Of a stretch of 64,000 nucleotides of DNA, positions 18,436-27,245 are shown in pieces. The stretch covers positions 2,625,001 to 2,689,000 of the forward strand of contig NZ_CP045504.1 in NCBI RefSeq assembly GCF_013376455.1. Reading direction: 5' to 3'. Both the position numbers and the translations under genes were made by a program. Position 1 is the first letter of the stretch; each line of letters opens with the position of its first letter. The stretch comes from Desulfolutivibrio sulfodismutans DSM 3696 (GTDB lineage: Bacteria > Desulfobacterota > Desulfovibrionia > Desulfovibrionales > Desulfovibrionaceae). The notes beneath the pieces were generated by a model. It was not told where the DNA came from. It did no database searches and saw only the letters and a list, made by a program, of their open reading frames with translations.

Positions 18436-18454
18436 TCATATGCTTTTTATATGA
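18436..18454. promoter_or_regulatory. Inverted repeat TCATAT-N7-ATATGA upstream of the hydrogenase-like operon
   Basis: Six-bp perfect arms (18436-18441 and 18449-18454) with a 7-bp spacer, in an AT-rich island about 130 bp before the first gene. A TATGAT hexamer at 18450-18455 could be its -10 box, but no good -35 is seen. Candidate operator/promoter only. Confidence 0.3.
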
Positions 18455-18586
18455 TAAATCTCATGTTCATGCCTCTGTCCTGGGCTGCTCCGCGCCATGG
18501 CGCCTGCCTCCGCGACCCAGGCCCAAGGTATGGGGAACGTAGGCGACGACTTGGTGAAGGCGTCCCCCTGGAGCGGAAGTCCACAC

Positions 18587-20248
18587 ATGCGCAGCGATCA
18601 CGGAAAGAACATCGTCACCTGCGAAGGCAACACCTTCATCATCAGCGCGGCCCTGTCCGGAGGACGCGTGGCCGAGGCCTGGAGCACGGGCAGGATGATT
18701 CATGACATGAACTACCTGCTGGGCGCCGAGGTCGGCCCGGACGGGCCGCGATTCACCACCCGAGCCTCCTGTCTCTGCAACGCCGGGCACGCCCTGGCCG
18801 CCGTCCGGGCCGTCGAGGATCTTCTCGGGCTGGCCGTGCCGCCTGCCGCACGACTGGTGCGCGACCTGGCCCAGGGACTGCAATGGGTGTCCGAGCACCT
18901 GGGGCATTTTTATCTGTTCCACCTCTCGGACTGGGTCAACCTGGGGCTGGCCCTGCGCGCGGACCCCGCAAAGAGTGCGCGCCTGGCGCAGGACGATTCC
19001 CCCATCCCTGCGGCGGGCGGCGGGCAGTTCTACCTGGACGCCGCGGAACGCCTGAAGGCCCTGGCCGAGGGCGAGAGCGGCGAATTTTTTGCCGTCGGGG
19101 ACTGCGACCACCCGGCCTATGCGGCCTCCCCGGAATGCAGCCTGCTGGCCTTCAGCCATGTGCCTGAGGCCATCCGCGTCCGGGCCGCCCTGGCCGAGGC
19201 CCTGGCCGTCCTGCGATGTACCGGCGCGCAGCACCCGGCGTTTCAGGTCGGCGGCCTGGCCGACAGCGCCGGGACATCCCCCGGCGACGCCCCGGACCTG
19301 TCGGCCGCAGCGCGCGACCGGTGCGCCAGCCTGGTGCGCCAGTGCCGGGACTTCATCCTGTACACCTTTTTGCCCGACATCCTGCGCGTGGCCGACGCCT
19401 ACCGGGACTGGGCGGGCATCGGCCGAACCGGCGTCTTCCTGGCCTTTGCCGACCTCCCCGGGGAGGATGGCCAGCCCCCGTTTTCTCCCGGCGGGATATT
19501 CACCCCGGGCGGCGTCCTTAAGGCCCCTGCGGACGCATTGCGCATGGCCTGGGAGGACGGCGAAACGGCCTGGAAAGGGATCGACGCAGACCACTACCGG
19601 CTGCGTTTCGGGCCGGGCCAGCCGGTCTACCGCTTTCCATCCGACGACTTTGTGTGGTTTGGCGTCCCCCGCAGCGCCGGTCTGGCCTGCGAGGTGGGCC
19701 CCCTGGCCCGGATGTGCGGGGCCTACGCAACGGGCAACGGCGTGGTGCAGGCCGTCGTGGACGACGCCCTGCGCCGACTGAACCTGCCCCTTGCGGCCAT
19801 AAACTCCACCCTGGGCCGAATGCTGGCCCGGGGTCTTGAGGCCGCCGCCCTGATCCAGACCGCCCTGTCCTGGCTGGACAGCCTGGACCGCTGTCTGGCC
19901 CGCGGGGACGCAGCCCTTCGGGCCGCCATCCATGACATCCCGGCCTCGGGCGAGGGCACGGGCAAGGCCGAGATCGCCAGGGGGGCGCTGGCGCATCGCA
20001 TCCGCATGGAAGACCGGCGCATCGTCCGGCATGAGTCCCTCGTGCCCTCCCTGTGGAATTTTTCCCCGCGCAGCGCCGACGGGACACGCGGCCCCCTGGA
20101 GCAGGCCCTTCTCGCCACGCCCGTGGCCGACGCCGCGCGCCCCCTGGAGATCCTGCGCACGATACACTCTTTCGATCCCTGCAACGCCTGCATCCTCCGG
20201 GTTGAGGACGCAGGCGCCGGGCGCGTGATGACCGTCAACGCCAAATAG
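18587..20248 (+). CDS. [NiFe]-hydrogenase large-subunit homologue with altered active-site motif
   Basis: 553 residues from ATG 18587, which has GGAAG eight bases upstream; ATG 18497 would add 30 residues without a good site. Clear large-subunit marks: CEGN for the usual EGH near residue 12, HALAAVRAVEDLLG, EVGPLARM and STLGRMLARGLEA. At the C-terminus is an intact DPCNAC (Cys532, Cys535). After it come ILR and 15 more residues, so a maturation protease could cut after Arg538. The N-terminal site, normally RxCGxC, is RASCLCNAGH: Cys62 and Cys64 only, with Ser61 where the first Cys belongs. No small subunit is in the window. It heads an operon with radical SAM, Nif-like and hypCDE genes. A Ni-Fe-type site with changed ligands is the likely cofactor; the reaction is unknown. 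Confidence 0.85.
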   Translation: MRSDHGKNIVTCEGNTFIISAALSGGRVAEAWSTGRMIHDMNYLLGAEVGPDGPRFTTRASCLCNAGHALAAVRAVEDLLGLAVPPAARLVRDLAQGLQWVSEHLGHFYLFHLSDWVNLGLALRADPAKSARLAQDDSPIPAAGGGQFYLDAAERLKALAEGESGEFFAVGDCDHPAYAASPECSLLAFSHVPEAIRVRAALAEALAVLRCTGAQHPAFQVGGLADSAGTSPGDAPDLSAAARDRCASLVRQCRDFILYTFLPDILRVADAYRDWAGIGRTGVFLAFADLPGEDGQPPFSPGGIFTPGGVLKAPADALRMAWEDGETAWKGIDADHYRLRFGPGQPVYRFPSDDFVWFGVPRSAGLACEVGPLARMCGAYATGNGVVQAVVDDALRRLNLPLAAINSTLGRMLARGLEAAALIQTALSWLDSLDRCLARGDAALRAAIHDIPASGEGTGKAEIARGALAHRIRMEDRRIVRHESLVPSLWNFSPRSADGTRGPLEQALLATPVADAARPLEILRTIHSFDPCNACILRVEDAGAGRVMTVNAK

Positions 20249-20270
20249 GCGGCTTGGGAAGGACGACGAT

Positions 20271-22043
<1,773 letters not shown>

Positions 22044-22094
22044 GTCCCCGCCCGCCCCCGAGACCGCAACCGAGATCCCCGGAGGAAACGATTC

Positions 22095-23393
22095 ATGCAT
22101 GTGGAGCGAGCAGGCATCACCTTGGAGCATCTGACGCGCAGGGAGGATTTTCCCTTCGCGCCGCTGGAGGGCGTGGGGCCCAACCTGGCCGGATGGGGGG
22201 TCATCGAGACCTGCCTGCTTTTGCCCGAATCCCTGTGCGTCATGGCCGGCCCCTCGGCCTGCCTGCGCCATTCCGCGTTCATGGCCCACGCCCGGGGGTT
22301 CACCGACCGGTTTTTCATGCTCTGCGTCCCGGAGCTGGACATGACCATGGGGCGGCATCTGGAGAAGATCGAGCAGGGCATCCTGGACATCGCGGCCAGG
22401 CGTCCGGAAAAGGTCATCTTCCTCATCGTGGGCTGTCCGGACTACATCCTGGGCACGGATTTCACCGGGGTCATCGCCCGCCTGGAGGCGGCCACCGGAC
22501 GGCGGATCATCCTGGGGGCCATGGCCCCCATCACCATCGGGCTCAAGGACTCGCCCTTCACCTCGGCCTACACCTCGTTTTTCGATTTCCTCAAGCACGA
22601 GGCGCGCACCCCCGACCCCGATGCGGTGAACATCCTGGGCACCTTCATGCCCCTTTCGGAATCCGGGGAGCTCTACGGCGTCCTGCGCCGGGCCGGGGTG
22701 GAGCGCATCCGCCAGATCCCCCTGTGCGCCGACCTGGCGGAGTTCTCGCGCATGGCCGAGGCCTCCTGCTCCCTGGTCCTGCATCCCCTGGCCAACAGCC
22801 TGGCCAACCGCATGGACAAGGACATGGGCATCCCCGCCGTCTTCGTGCCCACGGCCTACGGGTTCTCCACCATCGCGGCCCGCTACGCGGCCATTGAAAA
22901 GGCCGTGGGTCGGCCCCTTGACGTCGCCGCCCTGGAGCAGGGCGCCCGGCAGGCCGCCGAAGGCCTGTGCCACGCCCTGCGGGACACGCCTCTCGCCGTG
23001 GGCTGCGCCATAAACGGCAGCCCCTACGAACTGGCCGCCGCCCTGGTGGACATGGGGCTGCATGTGGATACCATTTTCGGCCGCGGCGGTTTTGCGGCCT
23101 ACGAATGGAAGCTCATTGAGGGGTTGCGCCAGAAAGCCCCCCACATCCGGGTGTACAACGTGTCCCATCCCAACCTGTGCGGCGAGACCGCGCCCTTCGA
23201 CCACATCGGGGTGGCCTATGGCGTGGACGCGGGCATGTTCTGCGCCCAGGCGGTCAATGTCCCCCTGTCGCGCTATCAGGAACAGAAATACGGATATGAG
23301 AACGCGCTGTGGATGCTTACGCAGACGCATAGCGCCATGGAAAACCCGGTCAGCAACCACGACCTGATCTACAAAAACCAGTTTCTTATCTAG
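22095..23393 (+). CDS. NifD/NifE-like nitrogenase component 1 homologue
   Basis: 432 residues; GGAGGAAACG precedes ATG 22095. It belongs to the nitrogenase component 1 superfamily: MAGPSACLRH (Cys56) matches the HGPxGC ligand region, FLIVGCPDY (Cys114) the third cluster ligand, followed by repeated Rossmann-type modules. Cys40 and Cys48 may supply a further ligand, but the first canonical site (GCxxxG) is missing. I see no equivalent of the FeMo-cofactor Cys/His pair, so this is not a true nitrogenase. Partner of the NifK-like protein after it and electron acceptor of the NifH-like reductase. Possible roles are reduction or assembly of a cofactor, by analogy with CfbCD, BchNB or NifEN. Confidence 0.8.
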   Translation: MHVERAGITLEHLTRREDFPFAPLEGVGPNLAGWGVIETCLLLPESLCVMAGPSACLRHSAFMAHARGFTDRFFMLCVPELDMTMGRHLEKIEQGILDIAARRPEKVIFLIVGCPDYILGTDFTGVIARLEAATGRRIILGAMAPITIGLKDSPFTSAYTSFFDFLKHEARTPDPDAVNILGTFMPLSESGELYGVLRRAGVERIRQIPLCADLAEFSRMAEASCSLVLHPLANSLANRMDKDMGIPAVFVPTAYGFSTIAARYAAIEKAVGRPLDVAALEQGARQAAEGLCHALRDTPLAVGCAINGSPYELAAALVDMGLHVDTIFGRGGFAAYEWKLIEGLRQKAPHIRVYNVSHPNLCGETAPFDHIGVAYGVDAGMFCAQAVNVPLSRYQEQKYGYENALWMLTQTHSAMENPVSNHDLIYKNQFLI

Positions 23394-23439
23394 AAATCAT
23401 CCCGACACGACAGGCGCAAGGCATGATGATGAGGAAAAA

Positions 23440-23502
23440 ATGGATATGAAACAACGTGCTCCATCCGGAATGCACAGAAAACGTCAAGGATACGCGGCAT
23501 GA
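23440..23502 (+). CDS. Possible 20-residue leader peptide coupled to the NifK-like gene
   Basis: ATG 23440 is preceded by GAGG at six bases. The peptide has 20 residues, strongly basic (MDMKQR ... HRKRQGYAA). Its TGA (23500-23502) overlaps the ATG of the NifK-like gene as ATGA, a usual sign of translational coupling. It fills most of the 105-bp gap. It could be a real micropeptide, a coupling device or chance. Confidence 0.35.
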   Translation: MDMKQRAPSGMHRKRQGYAA

Positions 23503-24713
23503 AGCTTTACCATAAACTGCTTCCCCTGGCCACGGGCTACTTTGGCGTCAGTTCGGCGCTGTACGCCTTCGACGGCCTCGTGGTGGTCTACGGCCCGGCC
23601 GGAGGGGCCTGGCACATCAACATCGAGGACGAGCCGCGCTGGTACCGGGGACCGGCCACCGTGGTCGGGGCCGGACTCCTGGAGATGGACGTGATCCTGG
23701 GCAACGACGACACGTTCATCAACAATATCGCCACGGTCTCCATGCAGCTTGAGCGGCGCTTCGTGGCCCTGGCCGGGACGCCCATCTCCGAAATCATCGG
23801 CACGGACCTCAAGGGCTTTTCCCGAACCCTGGAATCCCGGACCTCGCGGCCCGTGTTCATGGTTCCCACGGCCGGTTCCGAACCCTACCCCGAGGGAGCC
23901 GCCAAGGCCTTTCTGGCCCTGGCCCGAAAGTTCATGGTCCAACCGGAGGCCACGCGCAAAAACGGCATCAACGTCCTGGGGGCCATCCACCTGTCCACGG
24001 GCAAGGAGGAGCACATCGAGCCCCTGCTCTCGGCCATCGAACAGGCCGGATATTCCCTGGTCAGCGTGTTCTCCGTGCCCCGCCCGGGCCAGGCCGACCC
24101 CCTTTCGGCCATCCGCCAGGCCCCCGAGGCCCAGCGCAACGTGGTGGTCTCCACCAGCGGCCTGGCCCTGGCCGACCATATGTTCGCCGCCTACGGGATT
24201 CCCTACGTGGTCGGCATGCCCGTGGGACTGCGCGGTCGCGACGACTTTTTCGCCCTGCTGCGCGGGGAGGCCGTCACCCCGGCCCCGGCCCCGGTCGGCA
24301 GCCCGCCGTGCCGCCACGCCCTGGTCATCGGGGAACCGGTCCTGGGCTACGGCCTCAAACGCTGCCTGCGCCTGGACTTCGGCGTCCCCGAGGTGGACGT
24401 GGTTTCCGTCACCCCGGCCCAGGCCCTCTACCAGAGCGCCCCGGGATGCCTCGGAACCCTGGTGGAGCGCGGCCCCCGCGACGTGTGCACGGACAGCGAG
24501 CAGGACATCGAGGCCCTGATGAACGATCCGGCCGTGGACTGCGTCATCGCCGACCCGTGCTACGCGGCCCTGCTGACCCGGCCGACCCGGTTCATCCCCA
24601 TGCCGCATATCGCCATGAGCGCCCGGCTCAACTGGGATCTGCCCTACGAATACGCCGTGGACAAGGGGTACGACTATCTGGCCGGACAGTTCTCCGGAAC
24701 GCCGCAGCCGTAA
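23499..24713 (+). CDS. NifK/NifN-like nitrogenase component 1 homologue lacking cluster cysteines
   Basis: 404 residues. Superfamily membership is shown by the N-terminal GYFGVSSALYAF and VVYGPAGGAWH, which align with the HGPxGC region, then by GTPISEIIGTDLKG and MVPTAGSEPY (typical NifK/N DxxG and ...TPGF-like regions). The cluster ligand Cys is replaced by Gly36, and the first 30 residues hold no Cys at all, so it cannot contribute to a P-cluster in the usual way. A cluster between subunits would be held by the NifD-like protein alone, or by other residues. The ATG overlaps the stop of a 20-residue frame. It probably forms a heterotetramer with the preceding gene product. Confidence 0.78.
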   Translation: MKLYHKLLPLATGYFGVSSALYAFDGLVVVYGPAGGAWHINIEDEPRWYRGPATVVGAGLLEMDVILGNDDTFINNIATVSMQLERRFVALAGTPISEIIGTDLKGFSRTLESRTSRPVFMVPTAGSEPYPEGAAKAFLALARKFMVQPEATRKNGINVLGAIHLSTGKEEHIEPLLSAIEQAGYSLVSVFSVPRPGQADPLSAIRQAPEAQRNVVVSTSGLALADHMFAAYGIPYVVGMPVGLRGRDDFFALLRGEAVTPAPAPVGSPPCRHALVIGEPVLGYGLKRCLRLDFGVPEVDVVSVTPAQALYQSAPGCLGTLVERGPRDVCTDSEQDIEALMNDPAVDCVIADPCYAALLTRPTRFIPMPHIAMSARLNWDLPYEYAVDKGYDYLAGQFSGTPQP

Positions 24714-24786
24714 CGCGACCGCGACGGAATCGCATCTCACGCCAAGGCGGCGCGGCCATTCCGCGTCGCCCGCCAAGGAGGATGCC

Positions 24787-25077
24787 ATGTGTCTCGCAGT
24801 TCCCGCCGAAGTCATCCGCATTGCCGACGGAGTGGCCACCTGCCGCCTGGGCGAAGGACAATCGCTCATCCGGGCGTCGCTTATGCTTCTGCCTGACCTC
24901 CCCAGCCCCGGGGACCAACTCATGGTGCATGCCGGGTTCGCCCTGCGGATCATGGACCCGGCCGAGGCCGAGGAGACCTTGCGCCTGCTTCGCGGCGGCG
25001 AGTGTCCCATCGAGGGGGACGCCACGGCCTGCGCGGCCATCCCCGGCGCGCCCGCCAACGCCCTCCGGAAGGCCTAG
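24787..25077 (+). CDS. hypC: HypC hydrogenase maturation chaperone
   Basis: 96 residues; AAGGAGG precedes ATG 24787. It begins MCLAVPAEV, the signature in which Cys2 carries the Fe(CN)2CO unit between HypD and the large-subunit precursor. The body is the OB-fold of HypC/HybG (GEGQSLIRASLMLLP, then GDQLMVHAGFAL). It lies directly before hypD (3 bp). Its presence in an operon with a hydrogenase-like large subunit suggests it serves that protein in particular. Confidence 0.92.
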   Translation: MCLAVPAEVIRIADGVATCRLGEGQSLIRASLMLLPDLPSPGDQLMVHAGFALRIMDPAEAEETLRLLRGGECPIEGDATACAAIPGAPANALRKA

Positions 25078-25080
25078 GCC

Positions 25081-26175
25081 ATGCACCAGACCCTCCTGCG
25101 CCAGTTCCGCGACCCCGAACTGTGCCATACCCTGCTTACGCGCCTGCGAGCCGAACTGGACGGCGAGTTGCGCTTCATGGAGGTCTGCGGCACGCACACC
25201 GTGGCCATCTTCCAAAGCGGGCTCCGCTCGCTGTTGCCGCCCCAGGTCGTGCATCTCTCCGGCCCCGGCTGCCCGGTGTGCGTGACCCACGAATCCGAGG
25301 TCAACGCCTTCCTGGACCTTGCCGGACGCCCGGGCGTGATCGTGGCCACCTTCGGGGATCTCATGCGCGTCCCCGGCAGCCGGGGGCGCAACCTGAAAAG
25401 CGCCCAGGCCGAGGGGGCGCGGGTGGCCGTGGTCTATTCGCCCCCGGACGCCCTGGCCCTGGCCCGGGACAACCCCGGGGACACCGTGGTGTTTTTGGGC
25501 GTGGGCTTTGAGACCACGGCCCCCACCGTGGCCGGCACGGTGCTCATGGCCCGGGAGCAGGGGCTGTCCAACTTCAAGGTTCTGGCCTTCCACAAGCTGG
25601 TCCCCCCCGCCCTGGAGGTGCTCCTCTCCGACACGGAGGCGGGCATCGACGCCTTCATCCTGCCCGGCCACGTCTCGGCGGTCATCGGGACCGAGCCCTA
25701 CGGATTCATCGCCTCCCGCTTTGGCAAATCGGCCACGGTCACCGGTTTCGAGCCCGTGGACATCCTCGAATCCCTGCTGTTTTTGGCCCAGCGCCGGAGG
25801 CAGGGACGGGCCGAGGTCAAAAACCTCTACCGCCGGGTGGTTTCCGATACGAGCAACCCCCGGGCCCTGGAGGTCATGAACCGGGTTTTTCGGCCCTGCG
25901 ACGCCCTGTGGCGCGGCCTGGGCCGCATTCCGGACTCCGGGCTGGAATTTACCGATGAATTCGAGGATGTGGACGCGAAACGCCGGTATGGTCTGAGCAT
26001 TGAGGAATGCCCGCCCCTGCCCGGCTGCAAATGCGGCGAGGTGCTCCGGGGCCGTCTGCGGCCCGACCAATGCCCCCTGTTCAAGAAGGCCTGCACCCCG
26101 GCCAAGCCCGTGGGGCCCTGCATGGTCTCCACCGAGGGCTCCTGCGCGGCCTATTACAAATACCAGGTGGAGTGA
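25081..26175 (+). CDS. hypD: HypD, Fe-(CN)2-CO cofactor assembly scaffold
   Basis: 364 residues. All family motifs are present: MEVCGTHTVAIF, the CPVC pair in SGPGCPVCVTH, GVGFETTAPT, LPGHVSAVIG, and a C-terminal [4Fe-4S] domain with Cys in CKCGEVLRG, QCPLF, CTP and GPCMVS. HypD takes cyanide from HypE and builds the Fe(CN)2CO unit with HypC. Nothing is missing, so this branch of the pathway should work. It is separated from hypE by one base (stop at 26173-26175, ATG 26177). Confidence 0.94.
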   Translation: MHQTLLRQFRDPELCHTLLTRLRAELDGELRFMEVCGTHTVAIFQSGLRSLLPPQVVHLSGPGCPVCVTHESEVNAFLDLAGRPGVIVATFGDLMRVPGSRGRNLKSAQAEGARVAVVYSPPDALALARDNPGDTVVFLGVGFETTAPTVAGTVLMAREQGLSNFKVLAFHKLVPPALEVLLSDTEAGIDAFILPGHVSAVIGTEPYGFIASRFGKSATVTGFEPVDILESLLFLAQRRRQGRAEVKNLYRRVVSDTSNPRALEVMNRVFRPCDALWRGLGRIPDSGLEFTDEFEDVDAKRRYGLSIEECPPLPGCKCGEVLRGRLRPDQCPLFKKACTPAKPVGPCMVSTEGSCAAYYKYQVE

Positions 26176-26176
26176 C

Positions 26177-27181
26177 ATGTCCGATCGAATTCTTCTGGAT
26201 TGCGGCAGCGGCGGCCGGGCCTCCCACCGGCTGGTGGCCGACCTTTTCCTCAAACACCTGGGAAATCCGGAACTCAACCGGCTCAACGACGCGGCCTGCC
26301 TGAACCTGAAAAGCCCCCTGGCCATGAGCACGGACACCTTCACCGTGGACCCGATCTTCTTCCCGGGCGGGGACATTGGATCCCTGGCCGTGCACGGCAC
26401 GGTCAACGACGTGTCCATGCTCGGGGCCATTCCCCGCTACCTGACCTGCGGATTCATCGTGGAGGAAGGCCTGGAGACGGACGTTCTGGCACGCGTCGTG
26501 GCCTCCATGGGAACGGCCGCCCGGGAGGCCGGGGTGCTGGTGGTGGCCGGGGACACCAAGGTGGTGCCCCGGGGGATGGTGGACAAAATCTTCATCAACA
26601 CCACCGGGGTCGGGGAAATCTTCGTCGACCCGACCCCCTCGGGCGACCGCGCCCGGCCGGGAGACGCCATCCTGGTCACGGGCAGCATGGGCGACCACGG
26701 CCTGGCCGTCCTCTCCACCCGCCAGGGATTGGCCTTCGACACCCCCGTGGTCTCGGACGCGGCCTCCCTGAACCATGCCATCGCCCGGCTGTTGCGCGCC
26801 GTGCCGGAGGTGCATGTGCTGCGCGACCCCACGCGCGGCGGCCTCGGCACCACCCTCAACGAAATCGCCGAGTCCTCGGGCGTGTGCTGCGAAATCGTGG
26901 ACGAGGCCATTCCCGTACGGCCCGAAGTGCGCGACGGCTGCTCCTTTCTGGGCCTGGACCCGCTGTACCTGGCCAACGAGGGCAAATTCCTGTGCATCCT
27001 GCCCGGGGAACTGGCCGATGCGGCCCTCGACGTGCTGCGGGGCGACCCCCTGTGCGCCGGGGCCGTGCGCATCGGCACGGTCACCGACGCCCACCCCGGC
27101 AAGGTGGTGCTGACCACCCGCCTGGGCGGCGCCCGCCTCCTGACCATGCTGGAGGGCGAACAACTGCCGCGCATCTGCTGA
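26177..27181 (+). CDS. hypE: HypE, carbamoyl dehydratase for cyanide ligand synthesis
   Basis: 334 residues, PurM/ThiL-like fold: LLDCGSGGRASHRL, MSTDTFTVDPIFFPGGDIG, GTVNDVSMLG, GDTKVVPRG and DPTRGGLGTTLNEIA. It ends in PRIC, whose Cys receives a carbamoyl group from HypF and is dehydrated to thiocyanate. HypF, HypA and HypB are not in the window and must be elsewhere. Its last 138 coding bases are present a second time at 52869-53011, the right edge of the minus-strand island, so the gene end seems to have been the site of an insertion or duplication. This copy is complete. Confidence 0.94.
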   Translation: MSDRILLDCGSGGRASHRLVADLFLKHLGNPELNRLNDAACLNLKSPLAMSTDTFTVDPIFFPGGDIGSLAVHGTVNDVSMLGAIPRYLTCGFIVEEGLETDVLARVVASMGTAAREAGVLVVAGDTKVVPRGMVDKIFINTTGVGEIFVDPTPSGDRARPGDAILVTGSMGDHGLAVLSTRQGLAFDTPVVSDAASLNHAIARLLRAVPEVHVLRDPTRGGLGTTLNEIAESSGVCCEIVDEAIPVRPEVRDGCSFLGLDPLYLANEGKFLCILPGELADAALDVLRGDPLCAGAVRIGTVTDAHPGKVVLTTRLGGARLLTMLEGEQLPRIC

Positions 27182-27186
27182 CCCGG
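27043..27186 (+). repeat. Direct repeat, left copy (hypE 3' end)
   Basis: 144 bp covering the end of hypE and six bases beyond it. The copy at 52869-53011 is in the same orientation and identical except for one missing G (at 27065). The pair encloses the 25.7-kb minus-strand island. Confidence 0.9.
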
Positions 27187-27245
27187 GCGGGCAGAAAAAC
27201 GGCAGGAGGCGCGGCGGTTACCGCAAGACCTCCCCCACCATCCTT

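Larger units (their letters stand above)
17790..18586. other. Intergenic region between P-type ATPase and hydrogenase-like operon
   Basis: About 800 bp between divergent genes. It holds a Fur-box-like site (17986-18004) and an inverted repeat with a TATGAT hexamer (18436-18455). Small frames on both strands at about 18035-18454 have no ribosome-binding sites and no protein-like composition, so I do not call them. I looked for a cobalamin or nickel/cobalt riboswitch and recognised none. Confidence 0.5.

Noticed and set aside
18080-18454. 124-codon frame before the hydrogenase-like operon
   Set aside because: No ribosome site, Pro/Arg-rich random composition, lies in the likely control region.
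18013-18490. Possible riboswitch (cobalamin, Ni/Co or molybdenum cofactor)
   Set aside because: I compared both strands by eye with the conserved cores and found no match.
22095-24713. True nitrogenase nifDK
   Set aside because: FeMo-cofactor ligands and most P-cluster cysteines are missing, and the context is hyp and hydrogenase-like genes.
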